From Caprimulgus europaeus (Eukaryota > Chordata > Aves > Caprimulgiformes > Caprimulgidae): a stretch of DNA of 64,000 nt. The stretch spans positions 8,993,501 to 9,057,500 of the forward strand of contig OU015543.1 in the NCBI GenBank assembly GCA_907165065.1. The letters run 5' to 3'. Shown one piece after another: positions 23,161 to 34,050 of the stretch. Below the pieces are notes generated by a model. The model ran no database searches, had not been told where the DNA came from, and worked only from the letters and a program-made list of their open reading frames with translations. A program made the position numbers and the translations under genes. Position 1 is the first letter of the stretch, and each line of letters starts with the position of its first letter.

Positions 23161-26100
23161 TGGCTGCCCCGGTGAGCGGGGTTGGGGGGCGGGCGGGGTG
23201 TGATCTTCACCCGGACACACGCGGGACGGCGGGAGGGGCGTTCCCCGGGCCGGGCGGAGCGGGGCCGCACCGCACGCGGCTCAGCTGTGTTCTGGTCTCG
23301 CGTGAGTGCCTGTGCAGCAAGGGCCGCGGGATGTCCGCGGGGCACGGGGACCGGCCTCGCCCGGGGGCGTGTGCTGAGCCGCCGTGTCGGAGAGACGCGG
23401 GTATCTGGGTTCTCTCCTTGCTCCTCTCCAAAACACACCAAAATGCCGCTAAAAATACGTGAAATTCCAGGTAAGTTGCTTGGCCCCACTCCCGCAGAAT
23501 GACGTTTATTCACCGCAGCCTGGGACCTGACGGCGTCCGGCCCCAGGCCGTTCGGCCCTCGGGAGGCTGGTCCGTGGGTCCAGGCAGGCTCTGGCAGTGA
23601 GGGGAGCTCAGCGCCGCGGGGGCCTGCTCGGGCACAGGGGTTGCCCGAGGTTTCTGCACCAAAACCCTGGGCCTTGTTGGTGATTTGTGCTGCTGGTAGA
23701 GAAGCAGCAATGGAGAGGAAGGCAGGGTTGTCTCTCAAGTCTAACGTGTCCCTCTGAGACGTGTTGCCATCTGTCCCCATCCCCGTGTGCGTCAGTTTAC
23801 AGCTCTCCTCTTGTTCCTTGCAGGCTGACCCAGGTGAGATGGAGTCGCTACAACCCCAGTTACATAGAGCCAGAAGTGAACAAGGAATTGTATCAGAAAC
23901 CTTTGGAGGAGCTGTCTGAGGAGGAAAAGGAAAAAATGGAGCTAAAGGCTGTTCAACCCATAAAAGCTGCTCCTCCCTCTCTCTCCAGCTCTGTGTTCAG
24001 CGACCCGATGATCAGGTCAGAGGAAACATCATCTCCTCCTCTGTTACAGTTGGATCCCATGGAGCCAAAATGCCTGAGAGCTGTGCTGTCCTCCTCCACC
24101 ATCACTTGTGGTGCTGCACATTGCCTTCTCTTACAGCACAGTCTCTTTATTCCTGGTCAATCTGTTCCCACCCAGCCAGTCCTTTGATTGACAGTGATTG
24201 GAGATAATTACCGCAGATTGAGCAGCACCCAGACTTAACCATGGGAACAACACAAGGGGGGAGCTTATTTCTGCGGGTGATAAAATCAGAATTTAAATCA
24301 GATTGCATTTGGCTTTGTGTTTACAGTAAGTTCACCAATATGATGATGAAGAATGGAAATAAAGTGCTGGCCAGAAGTCTCATGGCTCAGGTGAGAACTT
24401 GGGTTTCTTCTCACTATTGTGTTAAGAAAATAAAAAAATGGAAGGCTGGGACATCAAACTAACTGGAATTAGGAATTACCAGAACTCAGGTCACCTCTGC
24501 AGTCCTGACACATTTCCCTCTGCACACACAATGCTCTCACCATTATCCCCCTGGTCAGATGTGCATTTTGTACAATCCCCAGTGTCATTCAGCTCACAGA
24601 GCAGGTGGTGATAGCTGAATGGAGAATGTTCTCTTTCCTCTCTTCATTGTCTCTTGGACCTTATGTAGAATCATTTAGATTGGAAAAGACCCTTAAGATC
24701 ATTGAGTCCAACTGTTAACCTAATGCTACCAAGTCCACCACTAAACTATAAACCCAGAGTATAACCTTAAGCCTAATTTTCTCAAAAGATCTTCCTTCAG
24801 CTCTTTTTCGTGCCTCATCTTCTGCACAGCTTGGCAGTGAAGTCCCACAAACGTCTCACCTATGACACAGCTTTGACCTCTGCTCTGACCTACAGTAACT
24901 GGTAGTAGCTGGTGGTCCCATCTAGTGTGTTCCAGCTCTTGAAACAGGGACACACATTGCCCAAATGTTCCCCAAGTAACTGCTGATTCCTTGTGACATA
25001 AAAACAGGCTTGCTCTGGGCTCTTGAGTCCAGGCTCAGAGGGGAGGATGCTTAGTGCACACAGACCTGTATTCCTGTCTCTGCTTTGTCCCTGCCCTCTC
25101 CTGGCCCAGGTCTGTGCTGCTTGGCCTCCTTGCCCCAAATGTTCAGTAAAGAAACTGAAGAGCTGGAAGAGGGTGAAGTAAAACTTTAAAATTCCCAACT
25201 GGCCTGTAGTGAAAATGGGGTGCTTGTAAAAGTGATGGAACTTCATGGAGTGGGATAATCCATCTGCTCTGCATGTCTCCTTTCTTGTCTTTGTCCCAAG
25301 ACTCTAGAGGCCATTAAGAGGAAGCAGCTGGAGAAGTACCACAAAGCTCCAGAAGATGAGAAGGAGACCATTGAATGCAACCCTTATGTCATTTTCCACC
25401 AGGCTCTGAAAAACTGCCAGCCCATCATTGGGGTCACCAGCATCACAAAAGGAGGCAAAACCTACCAGGTGAAAGTGCCTGGGAGCACATCTGCTTGGGA
25501 GGGAGTGAGCTGGGGAAGCAGATGAACTGGTTTCCACCCCTTCAGCTCAAGCTTTCCTCTCTTTGGAAGGAGAGCCACGTTGCAATCTGGACTAAAACAG
25601 CACCTGAGAAACTGCCCAAGATCAGGCCCCAGCCTGTCAGCAGCGCTCTGCTTCTCTGACTAGATAAGAGCAGACAGCAAATGCTGTCCAAAGAGACAGA
25701 GATCAGTGACAGCCAGCAAAAGAATTGGCAGTCCTGGGACTACCAGTCCCATCCTCTCTGCTGCACGGTGTTGCTTGGGTAGAGGCCCCAAAGCCCTGGG
25801 GAGGGTCAGTGTAGCAGGAAAAGTCGACTGGAGACAGTGCAATACTTGAAACACGAGCAGAACCAGTCTCTAAGTGTGGGCTCTGCTACACTGACACCCG
25901 ATGGAGAAATGAGATGTGGAGGCATGTGCAGGGGGAGTGGTGGCCACCTCCCACTTCTGCTGGCACAAACCAGCCTGGATCCAGTTCCCAGACAGGCCAG
26001 AGGTCCTTCCAAAGGGCAGTGTCTGCTGGCAGTACCCCAGGCTGGGCTGAATTTCCAGTTTGGTAGCAGTGTCTATGGACAGACAAGGTGAACTGGCACA

Positions 26101-26472
26101 GATTAACTGCTGGGAGCTGGTCTCACTGCAGAGAGCAGCGTGCTGCCACTGGTGTGGTGTGAATCTGCACGTGCCCAGCTGTACCTGTGTGCTGAGCAGG
26201 CTGTTGCACCTTTGCAGCACGATAACTGTTGTGGTTCAAACCTTTCCCAGGTCCCGGTCCCTCTGAAGGACAACCGGAAGCGCTTCCTGGCCATGAAGTG
26301 GTTAATCACCGAGTGCAGGGAGAACAAGAACCGCAGGACCATGATGCCTGAGAAGCTCTCCCAGGAGCTGCTCCAGGCCTTCAACAACGAAGGGCCCATC
26401 ATCAAGAAGAAGCACGTGCTGCACAAGATGGCAGAGGCCAACCGGGCGTACGCCCACTTCCGCTGGTGGTAG
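23116..26472 (+). CDS. MRPS7: Mitochondrial small ribosomal subunit protein uS7m (MRPS7)
   Basis: MRPS7 is the mitochondrial homologue of bacterial S7 and binds 12S rRNA in the head of the 28S subunit. Exons: 23116-23171, 23824-24015, 24327-24390, 25301-25468, 26251-26472; GT-AG junctions with matching phases give 702 bases, 233 residues plus TAG (human 242). The arginine-rich, acid-poor N-terminus ([19 protein letters not shown]) fits a mitochondrial targeting peptide. Landmarks: [51 protein letters not shown] and [17 protein letters not shown], then the C-terminal [15 protein letters not shown]. The start is the first ATG in the frame and sits in a YY1-like AAGATGGCGGC context typical of mitochondrial ribosomal genes. 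Confidence 0.97.
24666..24754 (-). mobile_element. CR1-type LINE fragment in MRPS7 intron 3
   Basis: AGAATCATTTAGATTGGAAA, AAGACCCTTAAGATCATTGA and CCAAGTCCACCACTAAAC form the terminal 90 bases of a CR1 subfamily, antisense to MRPS7. This variant differs from the other copies in the window. Confidence 0.8.
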
Positions 26473-27192
26473 GGACCCTGGGCGTGGGACGTGGTGCCAC
26501 CACCCCACAGCGTGGTGAGCACAGCCCCAGGGCCACCTGCCTGGGAGAAGAAAGGTGGAAGATCCCTTCCAGACAGCTCATCTGATCCCCACAAAGTTAT
26601 TTCCTCTGTGCTTGTTTGGATGGGGGAATGGGGAATCTGAGTTACCAACCCCTACACAGCTGCCCTAGTTAATTCATAGTCACTTTCCTGTGAGGAGAAA
26701 CCGTGGATGTTTTTCTCAGAGCAATGCTGTACAAAATAATCTTCCACTTCCCTGTTTCCTGGGGACTTGTAAGTCTCTGCTCCTGTAATCAGCAATGTTT
26801 TTGGCTGCACAGCTGAGAGCAGAGCTGAATTTTTTTTCCCCACATCATAACCAGCCTTAGGGTGACTGGTACAAAAGGCAGTAAAAGGCCCTTTTTGATT
26901 TTTTTGGTTGTGGTCATCAGCAACATTGTCTGCAATGTTTTGATGGAAATGTTAACAGAAAAAAACCCAGCTTTATGGGGAAGGCTTCTCAATTCCAAAA
27001 CATTTGTCTCTGTTGTTTGAATCTCACACTGCTCCTCTCAACTACCCTGGCTGTCTAAAGCCACACTGACATCCTACATCAGAGCTAAAAATTATCACAG
27101 CCTTAAGGCTTCAGTCAGAAACAGCTTTTAAGTGTTGTTCATAGCTCAGCAGCTGCATAGAGAGAAAGCAGGGCACATGTTAGTGGAAAACT
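26473..27192. other. Convergent 3' region between MRPS7 and MIF4GD
   Basis: This stretch contains the MRPS7 3' UTR and the gap to MIF4GD. I found no AATAAA or ATTAAA on the plus strand, so the MRPS7 cleavage site is not assigned. No exon or interspersed repeat is recognisable. Confidence 0.5.
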
Positions 27193-27198
27193 TTTATT
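27193..27198 (-). terminator. MIF4GD: MIF4GD polyadenylation signal AATAAA
   Basis: TTTATT on the plus strand is AATAAA on the gene strand, 737 bases after the MIF4GD stop codon. The sequence beyond it (minus strand TTTTCCACTAACATGTGCCC) is compatible with a cleavage and GU-rich region. It sets a 3' UTR of about 0.75 kb (27175-27934). Confidence 0.75.
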
Positions 27199-27934
27199 AG
27201 AAAACATCCTTCAATAGACTATTTTGTTTCCTTTCTTCCTCTCCCACTCTTAGAAGAAACATACCATAGTTGAAACTCACTATATTCTGAAAAAACATGA
27301 CAGTTATTGTAAAAAAACTTATAAAACCTCTTCCTAGCTACATGTGCTCAGGGACCTGTCCTGCTGCAGGCTGCCCTGTGGCAGGTGTTGGTGGCTCATG
27401 CCCGTGGGGGAGGCTGTGCTGTGTGCAGGTGCAGCCGGCGTGCTGGAAGGAATCTGGGAAAAAATAGCACTTGGCTGAGCTGTTTGTGAGGCCACAGCAT
27501 CTGCTGTGACTTGTCCCAGAGAACCAGGTACAGCCTGAGTGGTGAAAGATTTCCCCTCTGCCTCCTGCAGCTCTGCTGGCCCTCAGGTGAACCCCAAATG
27601 CTCTCAGCATAAACTGTGCTTATCCTTAACACTCAGATCAAACGCTGGTTTGAGCTAGAAGCCTTCCTTGCCCTTTGCTGGCAGCAGCTCAGTATGAAAC
27701 AAAACCAGTGGGAGAACTTGCTGGGTTAAACGTGCCCTTCCCACCTCTCCAAACCTCTACGGTCAGGTTAGCACCAGCTGCAACCTGCCAGTTCCGTGCC
27801 CAGAGGCTCTAGCCAGTAGAAATCCTAGTTACAGGAAGTGCTAGAAACACATTACATGAAAAGAAATTCAAACTTGGTGTGAAGCCTGCTGGTGAAAGTG
27901 CTGGGGACATCCCTCCACCTCTGCTGGAGACAGC

Positions 27935-30900
27935 TTAATCCATGACTTCGCTGTAATAGTATTTCTGGGCAGCGTCCGTCATCTTCCAGTCAGCGGCCCG
28001 AAACTCAATGATCTCCAGCAGCAGGAGCTGGGACAGGGAGCTGAGCCCCTCCTGCAGGAGGAAGCCATCTCGGAGGAGGGAGAAGAGCTCATCCATTCGC
28101 TGGGAGTTCATCTTCTCCAGCTGCTCGCCAATGCGGTGGAGCTGCAGGACCAGGCAGTCCACCTGCAGAGGGAAGAGAAGGTGATGGCTGAACACAAAAG
28201 AATGAGGACATTGGGCACATCTTAGTGGAAGTCCTCACTGGTCACTTACAGAATCAGAATGGTTTGGGTCGGAAGGGACCTTTAGAGGTCATCTAGTCCC
28301 ACCCCCTGCAGTGACAGGGACATCTGCAACCAGATCAGGTTGCTCAGAGCCCCGTCCAGCCTGACCTCAAAGGTTTCCAGGGATGGGGCTTCTACCACCT
28401 CTCTGGGCAACCTGTGCCAGGGTCTCACCACCCTCAGTGTAACAAATTTCTTCTTTATATCTACTCTGAAGCTACCCTCACTTAGTTTAAAACCCTGGAC
28501 CAACTCAAGGGAGGAGTTTGCAGCCATTTTCAATGGCCGTTCCCTTCCTGCTCTTCGAAGGACAAGGGAGCAGAATCCAGTTGTGCTGCCAAGTGCTGTA
28601 TTGGTGGGATTTACGCAGAGACCAGATGTTTGAGTCTCCAATAGGTGACAGTTCTGCTTCCCCCAAGTGGCTGTGATCCAGGAGAAGCTGAACGTGTGAC
28701 CTACAGCCACTGCAGCTGCCTGCCATCACCTCCCACGGCTGCAGTGCCTCTGCAGGTCGGTGTGACACCTGCTTTTCCACATGTCCAGCAACCAGAGCTG
28801 CTGGAAAAGCAGCTGGGTTCTGTGAAAATGGGAGAGAGTCATCATCTGCATTTTTCTCACATGATGGGAAGTCAACCTAGTGAGTCTCCTTCCAGCACAC
28901 ACCGGGGAGGCAGCTCTCCCTCCTCTGCACCAGATGCAGAAACCACATCTCCCCACCCCAAGCAGTGCTTCTTGCTGGTCCTTGGCAGGACAACAGCCTT
29001 CTTCTTCTTCTTCCCTGCACCCACCTCTTCCTCCCTCCGCAGGCTGTCGGGCTGTGCCAGACGGAACAGGCAGTCGTAGACAGGGTTCACCAGAGCCATC
29101 ATGGGCATGTTGTTCACCTGGAAGGAGGCAGGAGCCACCTCAGCTTGGGGTTGAAAGGGAGGAGCTTGCAGCTGTTCTAAATAGTTGTTCCCTTGCTGCT
29201 CTTCAAAGGAGAAGGGAGCAGAATTTAATTGTGCTGCCAAGTGCTGTATTGGTGGGATTTACATAGAAGATTAGATGTTTGAGTCTCCAGGCGCTGGAGA
29301 AGCTGAACAAATGATGGAAAAAACCCATCTGTTTTTAAATGTAACCAGGCAGTCATGGGAAATACACTTGTTGGAACAGCATTTTTCCTGCCTGCAGCTC
29401 TCCTTGTGTACTTTTGACACCTACTCCAAGCAAGCATCCACACACAAGCACCACAGCGAAGGCTTGCAGACAAACTGTCAGTACGTGGGCTAGAAATGAT
29501 GTGAGCACCCACAGGTCCCCTCTGGGATCTCCCAGCAACTGAACTAGTTCAATCTGGAACATTGGGGAGCAGGCAAATCAGGGGATTTCAAACATCAAGC
29601 ACAAAATGAGGAAGCTCAGACTTTGTGACTCCTCCCAAAGACAGCTCTGCCTCTCCAAGCCTGGACACCTACCCATAGGTAACACCAGCCCCAACAGCAT
29701 CCTCGTGCTGAGAACCAGCTCTGGCCCCTGTAGCCACAAGCCACAGCCCCGGGGCTCCGTACAACACCCACCCAGCACCCCTGCCCTGGTGTTTTTGGGC
29801 ACCCGGGACCTCTGGCACCCCTAGGCAGCAGCAGCCGGTGCTCCTGCGCTGGCTCCTTACCCTCAGGTAGTCGAAGATGTTGCAGATGAAGGTGACGTAG
29901 CAGATCCAGGCCTGGAGCGAGCGGGAGCGCAGCTCCTCCCTGTCCTTGTACTCCTGCTGCAGCCGGTTCAGCAGGCTCCTCCGGAAGATGCTCTGGCCAA
30001 CTTGTTTGCTCTCTGCCTACGAGCCCACAACAGCAGAACAGAGGGATGAACTGTGGGTGTGAGAGGGGCGGGAGGACGCTGCTACTGGGGCGGGAGGGTG
30101 CTGCTACTGGGGCGGGAGGATGCTGCTGCTGGGGCGGGAGGATGCTGCTGCTGGGGCGGGAGGATGCTGCTACTGGGGTGAGGCAGGACCATGCAGATGC
30201 CCTCCTGTGATTGCCCAGAGAGGCAGGAAAGCTGCAATTAACTGCCTGTGCTTGTGGGCTGCTCGTCTGGGTGCTGCCACTGCCAGGGGCAAGTGGCAGA
30301 AGAGGAAAGCTGGCCGGGGGACAGAGTGCAGGGCTGGGGCAAAGCTTCTCCTGGCCCAGCCTAGGGACAACCCACACAGCTGATATGTTTTGCTGTCTGG
30401 ATACAAGGAGCTCTCACCTGGATGATGGTGTAGCAGATGCGCCCAGCCTCCTTGCTGAACACACAGTCTTTGAGGGACTGGTCCACTATAATATTGGCCA
30501 CTTTCTCCAGGTCCACGTTGCTGGGGTCTGCAGAGAGGAGAAACACTGTCAGGACACAGCACCCTTTGTGCTCTGCTTGCTTTGAGGTACCTGGAAAGCA
30601 ACCAAGGCTGGTGCAGGGCCTGGTACAACCGTGTTGTATAGTGCAAACCCTCATGCTCACTCCCACACCAAGAGTCACAGCTCCTCTTGCACACCAGCTG
30701 CTTTGGAGATACCATCTCAAACAGCACATGGTCCTCCCAGGCTGGAGACACAGCCATCGTGATGGGAAAGCGATGGAGGAAAGCAGGTGATAAAGGGAGC
30801 AAGAAGTTGATCTGAATCTGAAATCCCAGCCCTGCTTCCAAGTTGGGTCAGTAGGAGCCAGATGTGCAAACTCCTGCTGGGCCTCAAACTGAGACATGAC

Positions 30901-31362
30901 CCCAGGAGACCCCGGGGGCTGGGAGGATGAGGAGCAGGGACTAAGCACTGGGAGAGGGATGAGAGGCCAAATCTGGGGAGAGATGCTGGGTTAGAACAGG
31001 AGGGAGGGTACCCCAAAATCAGAGAAAACCACAGGGATGAGAACCAGGAGCTGAGTTTGAACAGATGAACCATTAAACATAGTGGAGAAGATGAGAAGGG
31101 ACAAGAAGAGGCAGGGAGCAGACCTTCCTGGAGAAGATTCACCAGTGGCACCCAGTCACAGATGAACAGTGTTTATAAAGCAGCTTTTCTGCACTCAGCA
31201 ACTGGTGTTCCTTGAAGGGCTCCAAGCACCCAGCCCCATCTGCCAGCCAAGCTGTGGGGGCAGAGGAGGTGCCCACTGACCTTTGAGGGCTGTTTTCAGC
31301 AGCTTCTGGGTCTCGCTGTCGAACGACTGTATTTTATACTCCTCTTTGCCCGTTTCCCCCAT
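27935..31362 (-). CDS. MIF4GD: MIF4G domain-containing protein (SLBP-interacting protein 1)
   Basis: MIF4GD (SLIP1) links the stem-loop binding protein on histone mRNA 3' ends to the translation machinery and also contacts DBP5/DDX19. It is essentially a single MIF4G (HEAT-like helical) domain. Coding exons: 31281-31362, 30418-30527, 29861-30016, 29025-29117, 27935-28162; phases agree and the sum is 669 bases, 222 residues plus stop, the same length as human. It starts MGETGKEEYKIQSFDSETQK and contains VDLEKVANIIVDQSLKDCVF, WICYVTFICNIFDYLR, VNNMPMMALVNPVYDCLFRL and QLLLLEIIEFRAADWK, ending KYYYSEVMD. The ATG has G at -3 and +4. An acceptor (CTTTCCCCAG) at 31418 shows that the first coding exon has 55 bases of 5' UTR and that there is an upstream noncoding exon. 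Confidence 0.97.
28250..28500 (-). mobile_element. CR1 LINE 3' fragment in the last MIF4GD intron
   Basis: The plus strand reads AGAATCAGAATGGTTTGGGT, GGAAGGGACCTTTAGAGGTC, CATCTAGTCCCACCCCCTGC and later TCTCTGGGCAACCTGTGCC and AGTTTAAAACC. It belongs to an older, TTTAGAGGTCATCTAG-type CR1 subfamily than the copies sharing CCCAGACTGG. Confidence 0.88.
28504..28705 (+). repeat. Copy A of a local direct duplication in MIF4GD
   Basis: This intronic segment matches 29153-29320 at high similarity by eye. Shared blocks include GCTGCCAAGTGCTGTATTGG, TGGGATTTAC, GATGTTTGAGTCTCCA and GGAGAAGCTGAAC. Relative to copy B it holds about 40 more bases just before the last block. It abuts the 5' limit of the CR1 fragment. 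Confidence 0.85.
29153..29320 (+). repeat. Copy B of a local direct duplication in MIF4GD
   Basis: Copy B has the same orientation as copy A, about 650 bases away. It ends about 35 bases upstream (in gene sense) of the acceptor of the 93-base exon 29025-29117, so it occupies the branch-point neighbourhood of that exon. Origin as an unrecognised interspersed repeat inserted twice cannot be excluded. Confidence 0.85.
30065..30174. repeat. 22-bp minisatellite, five units, in a MIF4GD intron
   Basis: Five consecutive 22-base units of the form GGGGCGGGAGGATGCTGCTA/GCT start at 30065, 30087, 30109, 30131 and 30153. A sixth begins GGGGTGAG and decays. Units differ at only two or three positions. 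The G-rich strand is the plus (template) strand of MIF4GD. Confidence 0.95.
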
Positions 31363-31417
31363 GACTGGCTTCCTCCAAGGGCGAGAGTGAGGGCACTGGA
31401 TGGGCTAGTGACAGTCC

Positions 31418-33040
31418 CTGGGGAAAGAGCACACAGAGCTGAGTTGGACAGAGGCAGACCTTCACCCAGCCCTTTGGTAAATCCCATCTAGTGCTGGAGC
31501 ACAGGCTGTTATCCTGAGAGCCCCCCACCCCAAGGAAACTCCTCTGTTATTAGGGCTCCCAACTCTGGTCCTAAATCTGAGCAAAATCTTCTTCCCACAT
31601 CTTTTTAAGCCTTGCTTCCTACCAGCCTGTAACAGTTCTCCATCTTCAGAGCCTTTACATTTTTCTAACATGAAAAATGTGTTTCAGTCTGTTGATCTGC
31701 AGGTTCAAAGTGGGCAGCACACCAAGGCAGCCCCAAAACACACTGATCTCCCCTCGAAGGCTTCCCTGTGGCTGTATCACAGGGAAACACGGGAGCACCC
31801 AATGCAGCCGCTCCCTTGTGCCTTTGAGACACCCATTCAGCTGGTTTCACACAGAAGCCCGGGAAGAACCAAACCAGCACCCAAATATCTGACACACACT
31901 TGGCAGAGCGAGCAGAGCACCTCTCCTGCGCCCCAGCCAGGTTCCCTCAACTCCCAGCGAGACACAGAAAGCTCTGCAGCCAGATTCCCAACAGCCACAG
32001 CTCCCATCTCATCCCCTTGCAGCCAAGCAGAACTTGCTGCAGCACCAGCCCTGCTCCTCAATAGCCCCCAGATTCATTTTCCTCTGCCGGGTGATACAGC
32101 GAAGACGAGAGTACGCACAGCACAGGGAGGAAGGGTTTCCTTTGACACGCACACAAGATGATCTGCTGGATGCAAAATGCTGGGCTTGCCAGACCCGCAG
32201 CACAAACAGGAGGAGGCAATCAGCCAAATGAGTTTTGCCAGCTCATGGAAATTCCTGGGCTCTTACTCACCCCCCTCTGCAAACAGGTCCCTACTCACAC
32301 TAAAGCCGAAGAGCCCATTGCATTTAGAGGGACACGGACCGCAGGCAGCCCGACCCCTCGGGTCACTGCTTGCCATGAAGCTGTAGCACAACACGTAATA
32401 ATCCAGAGCTGAGAGCAGAGCTCGCTGGTGTGTGGAGATCCATCTCTGCCCTCCCTGTGAGGGCCAGTTCAGCCCTTATCCCACCAGGTAACAACCTGCT
32501 CATGCTGGTCTCACAGCCAAAGCTTTCACCTGTGCAGGGTTACCTGCCCTTGGGACCTGTACAGAAGTTTCTTTCCCAGATGGATTCACAAGCAGCTGGA
32601 TTCCCTCTGTGCTGTGCCTGGTTCGCAAACACCTTCCCATCCGAGCTCTCCTCGTTCTGCACTGTCTCTCTCCCTCTGATCTGTGCTCACACCATTCTGC
32701 ACTGCCAGCGAAGTGGCCTGAGCTCACCAGCAGCCCCACACCCCACCAGCAGCCCCACGTCCCACCAGCAGCCCCACGTCCCACCAGCAGCTCCGTGGTG
32801 CAGAAGGAACCTGTGGAGACCTCAATGCTTGCAGCGAAGTGCCCGAGCCCGTCTGGCAGCGTCTCTGTCGCTGCCGCCACCGCCCAGTGCCTCTCCCAGT
32901 GCATCCTTCCCCCTCAGCTCCCCGGGGACGGGCACGGCTGCTTTGAACTGCTGTGCCAAATAACCCTGCCCAGAGCAAATCTTGGCGTGAGGGTGAAACC
33001 AGCCGGGCCTCGTCTGCACTAGAGCTCCCGCTGCCGGGAC
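31418..33040 (-). other. MIF4GD: MIF4GD 5' intron region
   Basis: The stretch lies between the first coding exon and the CpG island and is presumably intron. It holds a short 19-bp tandem repeat at 32728-32795 and otherwise nothing I can name. Donor-like sequences occur (for example minus-strand GGGTGAGTAAG near 32270), so alternative 5' exons are possible. Confidence 0.5.
32728..32795. repeat. 19-bp tandem repeat, about 3.5 units
   Basis: Units of CAGCAGCCCCACGTCCCAC start at 32728, 32747 and 32766, followed by a partial fourth unit. The second and third units are identical; the first differs by two bases. Confidence 0.9.
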
Positions 33041-34050
33041 CACCTTGCCCGAGGGGCTGGTGGCAGCGGGTGACACCGGGCACAGCATCACCCCTGGGTA
33101 CCGATCCCTCCTCTGCGAGGGGTCCCCACTAGACGAGCTGTCCCGGGAACTGACGAGATCGGGGTTGGTGACCAGCCGACCCGTGTGCCAGGGCCCTGCC
33201 CCTCGGGGACTCACAGCGGCTGGGACGGGCGGGACGTGCCCCGGCCGTGGCAAGGGGAGAGCGGCGAGTCTCCTCTGCCGCTCCCGCGCATCCACCCACG
33301 GCCACCGGAGGGTCGCTATCAGCTACCCGGGACTCCGTCCCGTTCCCGCTGAGCCGCAGGTGGAACCCCCAGCACCGAGACACCTCCAGCCCGGGGCACC
33401 GGAGCCCGCCGGGAGCCCCCGGCCCCAGCCCCGCGGGGGAGCCGCTCCGCGGGCGGCACAAGCCGAAGGGTCCCCGGGACGGAGGGAGCGGCGGATCCCG
33501 GGGAAAGCCGCCTCCCAAACCCCCCACCCCGTCCCCCCGGGTAGGGCAGGGGGAGCCGGGCGCAGCCCCACCGACCTGCCGGCCGCCCCCGCCGGGTCCT
33601 CTGGCCACCGGGGCATCACTGGAGCGTCCCGGGCCCCGCCGGCCCGTCCCCGCCGCCTCCCGGCACGGCCCAGGTTTCCTCTTAGGTCATTTCCTCGCCC
33701 GAGCCGGGGGAGGGACGGGCCGGGACGGGGCGGGAGAGCAGCGGCCGCCGCAGCGCCACCGCCTGCGAGCAACGGGACACGGCGGGGCCGATCCCCGGGC
33801 GGCTCCCCCCGGGCATCCCCACCTGCTCCCCGGGCACGGCCGGCTGCCCCGCGGGTCGCCCCTGCCTCGCCGGCGGTTTGGCGGCAGCACTTACCCCCGG
33901 TCCCCCTCGGGGATCCCCCGCCGAGAGCCGCACCGCGCTGCCGCTCCCCGGCTGGAAACCGCCTGGAAACCGCCCTCCCCTCCATGCAGCCCAGCGGCAC
34001 AAAAACACCAAAGCGGGAGAAAAAAAAATGAGGAAAGGGGAGATGCACTA
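33040..34050 (-). promoter_or_regulatory. MIF4GD: CpG island, probable MIF4GD promoter and noncoding first exon
   Basis: About 1 kb is extremely GC- and CpG-rich with GC boxes (for example CGGGACGGGGCGGG around 33733). On the minus strand a strong donor consensus, CCGGGG followed by GTAAGTGC, lies at the 33895/33894 border and could end a noncoding first exon that splices to the acceptor at 31418. The exon start is not determined. Long open frames on both strands here (for example 33045-34031 plus) follow from the lack of A/T-rich stop codons and look like low-complexity Pro/Arg/Gly sequence, not genes. Confidence 0.65.

Noticed and set aside
22953-23780. Minus-strand open frame of 275 codons over the GGA3/MRPS7 promoter
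   Set aside because: It is open because of GC richness. The real coding part is only the 40 bases of GGA3 exon 1 at its low-coordinate end, in a different reading frame.
26103-26648. Minus-strand open frame of 181 codons
   Set aside because: It is antisense to the last MRPS7 exon and has no family resemblance.
29616-30841. Minus-strand open frames of 253 and 223 codons across MIF4GD
   Set aside because: They run through the 22-bp minisatellite and true MIF4GD exons in the wrong frame, so they are shadows.
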